A stretch of DNA of 64,000 nucleotides. It comes from Prototheca cutis (taxonomy: Eukaryota > Chlorophyta > Trebouxiophyceae > Chlorellales > Chlorellaceae). This document shows, piece after piece, positions 11,804 through 22,225 of this stretch (the stretch's first letter is position 1; every line of letters begins with the position of its first letter). Under the pieces are notes generated by a model. That model made no database searches and had not been told where the DNA came from. It was given only the letters and a program-made list of their open reading frames with translations. The translations under genes and the position numbers were made by a program. The stretch is from assembly GCA_002897115.2 (NCBI GenBank), contig BCIH01000005.1:912683-976682 (forward strand). Reading direction: 5' to 3'.

Positions 11804-13522
11804 TCACAACTCCTGAGCCTTGGCGGCAAGGGAGCCCTCCACGACCTCAGAGGGGAGGAACGGCACGGCCGCAGCCGTCTCGGTCGCAAGGGTTGGCGCC
11901 TCAGCCTGGACAGCCGCCGGTGCCTGCAGGGATAATTTTGTTTAGACGGGGGCCCGGTTTGGGACACTCGGATTGAGATGTCTGTCTGTCTGGACACACT
12001 TTGCCTCATCTTCAGCAGAAACAGACGGGTTTATTCACCATCCATTTCATTTATTCCTGCCAAGGAGGGACTCCCCTCCTCAAGTATTGAATGTCACGTA
12101 CCGCAGTGTCGGCGGCCGGCTCCGGCACCGCTGCTGGCTTCTTCTTGCTGACGCCCAGGAACTGTGTTTTTCAGGGGTCGATGGTGGGCGGTGGGTGGTG
12201 AATGGGAGCTTGAAGTTCAGGACACTTGGCAGCAAGTATGGACCTTATGAATGGAAGTGGCTTGCAGGGCGGTCCCCCCCCCCCCCCCCCCCCCAACCAC
12301 CACCACACACACACACACACAAACACTTCTCACCCCAAACTTGGGCTTGGGCTTGGACTTGGCGGCCGGGTCATCATCGGTGCGACGCTCGGCAAAGCGC
12401 TCCGTCAGCGGGGCAAGGGCGGGGATGTCCTTGACGGCCTCGGCGAGAATCTCCAGGAAGGGACGGGCAACTATGTCGTACACCAGCGTGGCGCCCTGTC
12501 GTTTGTATATTTATTGAGTCGAAGAATATTCAGTTGACCCCGGTCAACGGGCCGGTGCTTGTCGAGGATGGCTGAAAACCTTGGCCCTGGCATATCAGGG
12601 CAACCCAGTCCACCCAAAGCAGCCCAGCCCAGCACCAAACTGGGCACCAAATCCAAGCCTCCCAGATGCACCTTGAACTGGGGATGGGCCAGCCACGCCA
12701 CGAGTGCCAGGCGGAACACGTTGTAGAATGGGAACCTGCGGGAACAGGGATGGTGCCGACCCTGTTGTCGTTGCCATGCAGGCCGTCCGGCAAGAAGGGA
12801 TGCCCCATGCTGTGACGGCAAACCATGACGTTGCACAATGCATCACCTCCCCCGCAAACACACAAAAAACAGTCGTTCAAGGGGCACGCTTCTACACAAA
12901 CGCAGCTCACCAGTACAGGACGATGTACGCTGGGCGCTCAATCATCTGCAGGGAACAGACCACCACCCTGTGGCAAGGACGGATTGGGGCCAGNGTTGGT
13001 GTGCCGACACCTTGGCAAGCGTCTCAACAAACGAGAGATGGTCGTCACCCAACGTCACATGGGTAATTCTTTTGCTGCAGTGATGCATATCTCACCAGTA
13101 GGTCAGCCACTGCATATGGGTGAAAGAACGGGAGGGGTTTTGAAATTCGGGTGTGGTGCTGGGGGGAAACGGGGCCACGTTCTTTTGGGGGGACACGTCA
13201 TCTGGGTCGATGCTACGCATGGGACCAGCTCCCTGGCTCGCGCACCTGCTTGTCGTCCTCGTCCGAGTGCGACTCGATGGCGAGGAAGGAGTTGTATGTG
13301 GGGTACATGATGCCGATCATGAAGCTGCAGATGTGGGATGGTGGAGCGGCGGGGGGATGATGTTGTGGCCATGGGCCGAATCACCCCGTCACAGGCACAA
13401 ACCCGGCAAACCAGGAGACCCCAAGCTCATCCCCGGATCATCCCGACACTGCAAATCACGCACGTCACCAAGCGGATGACAAGCCCCGGAGTGGGTATCA
13501 GCTTCAGAAGAAGCCCAATCAT
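11804..13522 (-). CDS. HVA22/REEP (TB2/DP1) family ER membrane-shaping protein
   Basis: A hairpin membrane protein that curves ER tubules; plant members are stress-induced HVA22 proteins. Eight exons join in phase: 13522-13464, 13324-13246, 13109-13096 (14 nt only), 12967-12911, 12735-12672, 12495-12334, 12161-12102 and 11933-11804 (TGA). The start MIGLLLKLIPTPGLVIRLVT is the first ATG after an in-frame TAA. Core motifs in order: FMIGIMYPTYNSFLAIES, WLTYWVVV (spanning the microexon), ERPAYIVLYWFPFYNVFRL, ALVAWLAHPQFKGATLVYD and VARPFLE. The C-terminal third is a Lys-rich then Ala/Glu-rich cytosolic tail. Length about 200 residues. The intron after 12334 holds a 21-C run (21 G on the sense strand). 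Head-to-head with the TRM3 gene. Confidence 0.9.
12274..12320 (-). repeat. C21 homopolymer plus (CA)n in HVA22 intron
   Basis: Twenty-one C at 12274-12294, then a CA-rich tract to 12320. On the coding strand this reads (GT)n followed by G21, close behind the donor at 12333. Confidence 0.9.
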
Positions 13523-14007
13523 GTTTAGGATGCCGACTGGACCGACGTGGGTGCGCAAGCCAAGGGCTTGGAGGAGCCAACGGACCCGTTAGCAAATGAC
13601 CCTGATGAAGGTTAATCACCGATCAAGATGCGTGAATACTTTTGTATGTTGGTTCGAGCATGCGCAGCGTTTTTGCTGGGGATCTGCGGCTTCGGTTTCC
13701 CGGGACTTGACCTTGTCGCCCCTCATTACATACGAAGCCGGTTGGCACCTGATCTGTATGCACCCCCGGGGCGCGCAGTTTCATGCTCCCGGCCCCAAAC
13801 TTTAACACACGATAGGTCGGCTGGTGGTGGAAGGGCCATGCATGACGTCCATGAAACAAAAACATATATTGCAATTCATTTAACATGTTCATTTAACGTC
13901 AAGGACAGGAGGCCAAGAGGCACAGGCGTTCCTGTGCTGGTGGGTGAACCTCGCTGGTCCTGGTTGGGCTGCCCAGTGGTCTGAGTCCCTAGGATCCCAC
14001 GGCCACC
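13523..14007. promoter_or_regulatory. Shared promoter region between divergent HVA22 and TRM3 genes
   Basis: About 485 bases between divergent start codons. A TGACGTC-type (bZIP-like) core is visible near 13841-13848 (CATGACGTCCATG); whether it is used is unknown. No coding signal. Confidence 0.4.
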
Positions 14008-17000
14008 ATGGGACAGCAGGACGCGCCTGTGCTCCTGGAGAGTCTCTCCAGGTTTCATGCTGTCACATGTGAACTGGAGTTTGATTCGCGGACGGGTCTG
14101 GCGGCACTGGCATTTCCTGGCAGCAAGGCCTGTTTGGCAGAGGACCTGGCTTCCGCGCTCGGGGCTGGTGCCATGCCTGCAGACCAGTGGTACACGGCTG
14201 CCGCGGTCCTGGCAGCCATGCAAGACCCAGGCACCGTGATGGATGCTGGCCCCTGGCTGTGCCTGTTGGCAGGCGTGGCATCGGAGGAAGCTCAGCTGGC
14301 CCGAGTGTGCGAGACTGCGGCGTCCCGGTTGACGCAGCATGCTCGGCGTGAGGTGCTGACCCAGCTCCTCACCGGTACGCTGCCCGCCAGCCTACCCATG
14401 GCTGCCAGGATTCACTTGGCAGGGTGTCTGGTCACCGGTGGCCCGGGGTCTGAGGAGTCTGGCTCCGGGCGCCTGCTCCCGCAGCTGCTGGGCTTGGCAG
14501 CCGAGGGTCTGGACAGCGGCGAAGAAAGCACGCGACGTGCACTGGCACACGGCCTGTTTCCGGCGATGTTTAGCATGCCAGACTGCCGGGTCGATCTGGC
14601 AGTCTGGATGTCTTCATTCTGCAAGTGAGGCACTCTGAATCTGTGGGCCAGGGGCTGCGAGGAGTTTTGAGCAGTGGTCTTCAGACCAGATCCAGCAGAG
14701 CAACACCCCCCCTCAAAAATTATAAACAAATAAAAAAATAAATCCAGGGATCGGCTGGCATCGGAGGAGATTGCCAAACGGGAGCTGGCGCTGGCGCTCC
14801 TTGCACAGTTTGCCAGTCAGTTGGTCGCCGCCAGTGACGTCCCCGCCGTGGACCTGTCTGCCCTCTTGGATGCTGTTCGCAGCTGCCTGGTCAGTGCTTG
14901 GTGGTGGGACCATGCAGACTGTGACTTGTCTCGAGGGGCCTCACCCTTTTCATGGAGCCGCGGGTTGATGAGGCATCGCGCATGAACCACACGTGCCTTC
15001 CTGTGGATCCCTACGTACACAGGATGACAAGGAGGCAGTGAACAGGAAGCGTGCACAGCATGTTCTGTCCCTGGTGGGCCCTGAGCGGCTCGGCATGCCC
15101 ACCCGTGCCTGGGCTGTGTTTGAGAGCCTGCTGGGAGCAACCGACGAGTATGCCCTGCACCTGTTCGAGGTGGAGCACTGGATCATGGCCTTGCTTGTTG
15201 GCTGGGCTGACCTGGGCGGTTGGTGTTTACCTGTGGCGTGGCATGTCTCTTTGCGGACCTCCGCTGGACCTGCGCTGGCTGTCAACCTCCGCTGAAAGCG
15301 ACTGGGATGGAAACTGATGGCAGTTCACAGCTACGGGAAACTTGGACAGCTCCATTATCTCCCACGTGCTTGCCCGTCTGCCTGCAGGAGAGCTGGGTAC
15401 GGATCGAGGAGATTCACCCGGACGAGGGCACTGACGCTAAGCCCTACCCCGCCCTTGGATTCGACTGGATGGCGCTGCTGTGGGCTCGTGGCCTGCGCCA
15501 CTCCAACCCCAGTGCCAGCAAGATTGTGGCGCTGTCGTTGCTGTCGCGATGCTGGCCACAGCCCTACCTGGCAACCATCCCGGCCTCCTGGGTGCTGCAN
15601 GCGTTTGTTCCCGGTCTGGGCAGCTCCAACATGAGCCGAGGTCGCCACGGCGACGAGCTCAGGGCGGGAGCCCCATGCTGGGTGGCCCGCTGGGCGAGCG
15701 CCGTGCCTAGCGCCCAGCGGCTGACGTTTGTACTCTCAGCGTTGCGCTGGCTGGCAGACACCGACCTCCCACAATCAACCGTGGTGACGGCCGCCGCCAG
15801 TATCGCGGCTGCCGCAGCTTTTTGCCACTCAACCGCTGCTGCTTCAGGGAGTCAGCCCATCAGCCACACTTCAATACCCCGCGTGCCAAGCAGCGAGGCA
15901 GTCCCCGCAACCACCCCAGAGTACGAGCTGCGGCTGCTGGCAACGCTGGCAGATGTTTCGCACTCGTTGCGCGGCCAGGGCGCGAGCATGGCTGCCGTGT
16001 GGGTCATGTCAGATTTACTGACTGCGGCACACGCGCTGTGCACGCTGAGCTCCGCAGAAGCCATACTGGCCGCTGGGATGTGGCTGGCTGCGCTCCCTCT
16101 CCCTGTCCTTCAGCCGGAGGGGGCTTTGAATAAGGAGGCTACAGCCTGGGTCAGAGAATCGGTAGTCAACTGGCTGCCAACGCTCGTGGCCGAAGAGGTG
16201 ACGCCACCAGAAGGCGGGCCAACTCCAAACAACGACGTCGCCGCTGTGGCTCCGCATCTGCGGGCACGGGAGCAGCAGATGAGATCGAGAGCCTTAGCGA
16301 CCCTAGCGATGCTGTCGCCTACCCCCGACCGTGCCCTGGCGCCACTGCTGGGTGCCTTGGAGAAGGAGGGGTCCCTGGGGAATGCAGCCGCCTGGTGGGC
16401 CCTGCACGCCATCCTCCAGGTGATCTGCGTGTGGGTGGGAGGGGCGGTGTTGACGGGGTGCGTCTGCAAACAGAAATGGAAAAACACCGGAGCCCTGCTG
16501 CTGTGCAGCAATAGCCATGCACGGCTAACACCCGCAAGCTCCTGCCCCTTGTGGACACCGTGCAGGTGGTGCCACAGACATCTGATCCTGTGACCGAAAC
16601 CCAGCCCCTTGTCTCGTGGCTGAATGAGCACGTTCTTCCATCCAGCGCTATATTCGCAACCCTCGTGAACGACGCTGCNCAGGCGCCTGGTTCTGCGCCG
16701 ACCCCGGTAGCTCTGGTCCCGGCAGTGCAATGTGCGATCGCGGCCTTTGCACGAAGGGCAGGTGTTCCTGTGCCGGCCGGCAGCATCGAACCAGCGTGTC
16801 TCAAGGCCGCACTGCGTGAGCGCCGGCGGGCTTTGTGTCATGCCCTGTGCAGCCTGGGACAGGGCTCGATGACATTGACGACTGAGGCAGACATGGTGCA
16901 GCTTTTGGGTTCCTTGGCTGACCTGTGCGGGCCTGAACTTGGCTCGGGCATGCACCCTAACCTCCCCCCAGCAGTGCTGCCTTGGGTGCTGACGCCTGTA

Positions 17001-20000
17001 GTGGCAGCGGCCTCGGGCTCCCGCCCTGGCAGCTGGAAAGCGCGCTCGGCACCGTTGTCCACGGCCCAGCGCTGCAGGCTCAACGCCTGGCGGGCACTGG
17101 CCGCTGCGCTGGGGGCCACAACGATTTGTCCACGGCCCTCAAGTGTTGTCGACGGCGGCATGGAATGCTTGTTGGCCAACGTCGGCACGATCCTGCAAGC
17201 AGCAGTGGGCCAGCTGTCATCTGCGCCTGACCCGCAGATGGTGCCCATGCTGCGCTGCATCCGTGCACTGCTGCCTCTGGTTATTGCCCGGCCCAGTCTT
17301 CTTCCACCACTGAAGGCATCGACCGGCAATGAGTTCCCTGGAGCTGAGACACCCGTGCCTGGACCACCCGGGTCAGCGGAACCTTGCGCCGGCAGCGTGG
17401 CGCTGGGTAAACTGGTCGCTGACTTGGGCGCGGCGGCTTGCAAGGCGCTCAAGGGCACCTCACGCCGCAAGGCCGGGCTCACTGCCGCGCTCGTGACGAC
17501 CTGCTTTCACCCATGCTTGCTGGCGCCNGACGTTGGTCTCGATGCAGAGGAACGGGAGCAAGGCGCGCAGAGGGGGGGGGCCTGTGTTTTGCAGGGTGCC
17601 TGGTCCCAGCTGTTGTCAATGCGTCCAGCCATCCATGCAATAACCCACACACTGCCAACACCGTTCCGACCTTTCTACAGCAATTGCGGTGCTGGACAGC
17701 TTGTATGGTGCCGCCAACATGCCAGCACCTTGTGCTCCAGAACGCCAGCCGCCCAGCACCTGGCCCATGACGAAGCTGGTGTCAGACCTGCTTCGGCTGG
17801 GCCGGCGGTCGTGCCGGCTAGCGACGATGGTGAGCCTGCAAGTCGGGGCCGCCTGCGCCCGGGACCCCGGCGCTGCAGCGCGCTGGCACGCGGAGACCCT
17901 GCGTTCGTTGGTGCTGTTTGGGTTTGACGAGGATGCCACCGCGCTGCACGGCGTCGACGAGGTCGTGGCCGACCCCGAAGCGCGTGCTGAGCTGGCGGCG
18001 GTCATGCGTCCTCTGGACCCGGCACTGGCCGAAGCCTGGGCCGTCACGGAGGTCGCCCCCAGAGTGGCCGCACTGTGCACGCTGCGCAGCTGGACTGTGG
18101 ATGCTAAAAGGGGCTGCGCCGCAGCAGCACAGGCGGGCGGCGCCATGTGGGCGGCGCTGATGCAGCTGGCGCTGCACGACCGTGACCTGGCATCGGCTCG
18201 ATACCAATTCAAGGGCAAGACCCACCGCTGCAAGGTCTGTCTTGTCGTGGGCATTCATGGGGGTCGAGTGCGCGCCTGGGTGGGCGACGAGAAAAGGAGA
18301 TGGGGATGCGATGGATCTGTCTTCTCCACAGCCAGGGACACGCTTGCATTGCACAGGAAGAGGAAGACAAAGTAGCCGGTCCTGAAGAGGATGAAACCGC
18401 TTGCTGATAAACAAACACCGCCTGTCGCTGCGACCGCCATGACACACAGGTCCGGCTGTGGCAGGCACTGGCCGTTCTGAGCCCGCTGGTCGCTGCTACT
18501 GCGAGTGGTACGAAGGGTGAGGATGCAGGGGCGGTGCGAACAGACCACGAATGCGCCCCGCTCGATGCTGTGATGGCTGCGCTGCGCGTGAACAATGCGT
18601 CGACGGTGAAGCAGTACCAGGAGGTGGCGGCCGTGGTACTGCTGCGAGCACAGGACGACCCTGCAGCGGCTCTTAGGAGCTCGGTGCTGGCCTCGCTGCG
18701 GGACTGCAGCAGCAGCAAGCGCGATGACCTGCCGTCCCTGATCCTGATTGCCAGCCAGCACCTGCTGCTGGAGCAGGTAGCGGGCCGCGCGACCGCTGGG
18801 GACGCGAGGGATGTGACCCTGGCCATCCTGCCGTGGGCGCTGAGCCATGTGCACCCCGTCCGGACGTTTGCGCAGTTGGTGCTGCTCCGTGTGATGGAGG
18901 CCTTTCCCGCTGTCGCAGCGGCTGATGCGGGTCTCTCCTCTGCGCTGCGTTTCTTTTCGGAAAATGCTGACGTTGGAAGGCTGCGCTCTGCGCTGGGCCT
19001 GGGTGGGGGACTGGACTCGTTTGACCCAGAGGTCGCCACCAGCCTGGAGGGCATCCTGTTCAAGGTGTGGGTGTGCGGGAATGATATCCGGAGGGAGGAG
19101 GGGCCGGTCAAACATCGGAGGGTCTGGGGGGTTGCAGTGTTGTTGAGAGACTATCTGAACACGTGCGGGGGAGAGAGTAGCCGGTCATGGCAAGGGCAGC
19201 CAACCCCTTCACTCTTCACCCAAATGAAAATCAAATGCGATGCAGGGTGTGGCTCTGGCCGGGCGATCAGACGAGCTGTCAACGTTTGAAGGGGCACCCG
19301 AACCTCTGTTGGACGTCATCTCGGGCTTTCTCATTCAGGAGAGGCAAAAACTGCGAGTCCAACTGAAGGACCGACTGGTGCGTCTGTTTGTGGGGGAGGA
19401 GGAGGAGAGGGGGGCATGCAGTGCATCTGGGTCCTTGATCCGTACTCGTCGCTGAGGCGATGCCTTTGGACCGACCCAAGGTCACACCCATACATCCGCC
19501 TGCCCCAAACAACATTTTTCAACAGGAAGCATCCGTTCGTGAAGAGTATGCCCGCGGCGGCAAAGGCAACAGGCCGATGGCCGAGGAGCGGTCGGAGAAC
19601 GGCACCACTGCGACGCTGCAGTACCAGCGCAAGATCACACCTGCAGGGCAGAGCAGCTTGATCGAGGATCCCTGGCTTGCGGCGACGGGTGCTGGGGCTC
19701 TGAGCCGAGCAGGCCCAGACGCCTTTGAATCCGGGGCGTTGTCCTCTGCCCTCCGCGACGCCGCCAGGGCTGGCGCCGCGCCCCGCCAGGAGCTCATCGT
19801 TGTGGCCAGTCTCGTGGACAGGCTCCCAAATCTGGCCGGTCTGGCACGCACCTGTGAAGTGTTTAGGTGCGCCGCATGGGTGCTGTCGGGGGGGGAGGCC
19901 GCCTCCTGGTCTCATGGCATGCGGTCTTGAAGAGCCAAGGGCAATTCTCTGGACTGCACCGTTGTGCATACAAACTGCACACCTCCGAGAACACAGAAAC

Positions 20001-20620
20001 AAGCAGTTTGAACTTAGGCAATGACACCACTCACCCTCGCAGGGCGGCGGAGTTGGTGGTCTCGGATGCCAGTGTGGTCAAGGAACCCCAGTTCCAGAGC
20101 ATCAGTGTCTCTGCAAACCTGTGGATGCCTATCCGCCAAGTGCCTGGTCAGGGTGTAGTGGGGTGTGGGTCCTGCTCGGTTCATTCATATATTTTTGGAG
20201 GTTGTAAAGATAGATTTCTGTCCCACCAGCTCCACTGTTTTCTGGAGCTGGCAGGACAGCTGCTCNCGCTGGACTACACACGTTAAACCTCCTGCTATCA
20301 CTCTGTCCAAAAAACCTTTTGCAGAGGTGGAGCTGGCCCCCTGGCTGCAGCGCAAGGCAGGGCAGGGATGGANCCTTGTTGGCTTGGAGCAGACCCCAAC
20401 ATCCATCAGCTCCAAGGACTTTGTGTGGCCACGTCGGACGGTGCTGCTGCTGGGGCGTGAGAAGGAGGGTATCCCCGCGGCGCTGCTGCCGCTGCTGCAC
20501 CACACCGTGGAAATCCCTCAACTCGGCCTCATCCGATCACTCAATGTCCATGTCTCTGGGGCCATTGCAGTATATGAATTTACACGGCAGGGGCTGAGCA
20601 GCCAAGGCGTTGCCTCGTGA
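14008..20620 (+). CDS. TRM3: tRNA (guanosine-18-2'-O)-methyltransferase TARBP1/TRM3
   Basis: A SPOUT methyltransferase expected to 2'-O-methylate G18 in the D-loop of tRNAs. The ATG at 14008 (MGQQDAPVLLESLSRFHAVT) begins a very long helical, HEAT-like N-terminal region rich in Ala and Leu over many exons. Visible blocks are about 14008-14629, 14748-14890, 15021-15170, 15391-16420, 16560-17590, 17690-18240, 18450-19060, 19260-19378 and 19526-19865. The SpoU catalytic domain is C-terminal: motif 1 LPNLAGLARTCEVF near 19830, then ELVVSDASVVKEPQFQSISV and SANLWMPIRQV; motif 2 VLLLGREKEGIPAALLP near 20445; motif 3 EIPQLGLIRSLNVHVSGAI near 20520, ending at TGA 20618-20620. Length and order fit human TARBP1 and yeast Trm3. 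Single Ns at 15600, 16679, 17528, 20267 and 20373 leave residues uncertain. Some exon edges, especially 17500-17700 and 20130-20330, are approximate. Confidence 0.88.
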
Positions 20621-21050
20621 CTTTTGAATTGTCGATCGCAACGTAAAAGAATTCAGAAAAAGACGGCGCCACAGGACACCGCAAAGAGTTTACAACTGAG
20701 GGGAAGAGAGGGAGTNGTAGTGGCACGCCATATCCTGAGACAACGGCGGTATTCCCGTCATTTCTCGCTATTCCCGCATGGGGGCCAGCCCGCCACATCC
20801 CAGGACATCAGTGTCATACCTCAAGCGCTTTTGCAGCGCCGCGGGCCCGCTGCTGTGGTCACCCGACCGCCGCTTGAGCCGGTGCTTCTTCTCCAGGCCT
20901 GGGCACAGGAAATGCATCGAAAGCCCGTGCGAGTGTGTCTTTGTGCTGGATTTGAAATGTCACGAGTGTACAAGCACGCATTCCAAGGTGTCACACATCA
21001 CATCCATGTATGCTGTCGCTAGCACCGCCCCGATTGCATTCCTGCAACCC
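20621..21050. other. Intergenic between convergent TRM3 and the unrecognised minus-strand gene
   Basis: 430 bases between opposing stop codons. Presumably two 3' UTRs; I see nothing else supportable. Confidence 0.4.
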
Positions 21051-22216
21051 TCACCACAAAGCCTCCCGTCGGCCCGCCTGATCACCTTTGAGACGCGNGG
21101 CGTTAAAGGGTGACGTCAGACGCCCGACTTGGGCTGCGCCACTGGGCCTGCGGCACGTGCTGAGTGGCGAGGACCGTGCGGGCCATGCCCGGTCCCACGT
21201 CCGCTCCGCCTGGGGGGCCTCTGACTGCAGGTCGGCGTATGCGATGTACTCTGCCTTTGCCTGCGCGCCATCCGCTATCTGCACAGTGTTGCAAGGTGGA
21301 AGGTGTGGGCGGGTGGGTCAACTTGATGCTGATAGTGCAAAAATATGTCATCTGGCATGGGAGGGAAGGTCTCCAGAACATGAGGCGTCCTGACAGGTCA
21401 GGCTCTGGCAGGCCAGCCCCCTTGCACTGCGACGTGCGTACCGCATAGACTGCCCAGTTGCCCTGACCATGTCTGATCAGGACTCCCTGATTCAGGAGCG
21501 ACATCACGACCAGCTCGAACAGACATTTCCTGTGGCGAACCATGTGTGAGAGCCAATGGATTGGGGGTGCCAGCTACAGTCACGTCCAGAGCACCATTTG
21601 ACTCGGCCAACTCGGCCGGATGTTCAGCGCCAGTCAGTAGGGCATCTGAAACTGTACGTCCATGGACATTCGCAGTGTCATGCCCATGCTAAAAACCCTC
21701 ACTCAATGCTTACCGCGCTGGGGACAGATCACTGTCGAGCACTCGCCCCCGCAGGATGTAGTGCAGGCAGGGCCCATTGCAGCTGTTTCCAAGGACATGA
21801 CGCAGAATGAGTGCAGTCATTCTGCTCATATCCTCCGCTGAAAAGTACATCTCGCCCTCGCTGGAGCTGCAGCGGCCTAGNACTTCGCCGCAGCTGGGGA
21901 CCATGCCGTTGAGCTCACAGGCGGAGCCAGGGCCGCAGCTGGGCATGGGCCAATCCCTTTCGTTCCTCATCTCCACGCAGAATGCAGATGAGATTGACCT
22001 GTGGGCGTCAAGCGCTCCCTTTTTTTTATCGCTTCGGCGCTTTCCCCCATCCGTTGTTTCTCGCGGGCGTCCCACGGCCGGCATTCCAAAAATTTCATGC
22101 ATCTGGACAGGGCCTATCTTGGTGAGACGGTCCTCGTTGCCTCCCTGCTGCGTGGCGATCACAGGACGAAGCACCAAAGGAACAAAATGATGCACTATGC
22201 ATCGTAGCATTCGCAA
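21051..22216 (-). CDS. Unrecognised protein, possible winged-helix segment
   Basis: I do not recognise this protein. Three exons join in phase: 22216-21714 (or a 5' part of it), 21532 to about 21442, and about 21283-21051. The first ends DSDLSPAR at a GTAAGC donor; the second reads KCLFELVVMSLLNQGVLIRH then GQGNWAVYA before a GTACGC donor; the third reads IADGAQAKAEYIAYADLQSE and ends REALW with TGA. The first exon contains CGPGSACELNG, a Cys-rich patch, and EDMSRMTALILRHVLGNSCN. The second exon alternates like a small helix-turn-helix or winged helix. The suggested ATG at 22216 is only ten bases below the stop of the upstream poly(A) polymerase gene, so the true 5' end may differ or the two may share a transcript. 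Coding status is inferred from splice phase and composition only. Confidence 0.45.
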
Positions 22217-22225
22217 GAAAGAGCA

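Noticed and set aside
14008..20620. Splitting the TRM3 locus into two genes (helical protein plus separate SpoU enzyme)
   Set aside because: All exons run on one strand without a clear terminal stop and new start, and TARBP1/TRM3 is known to have this long N-terminus.
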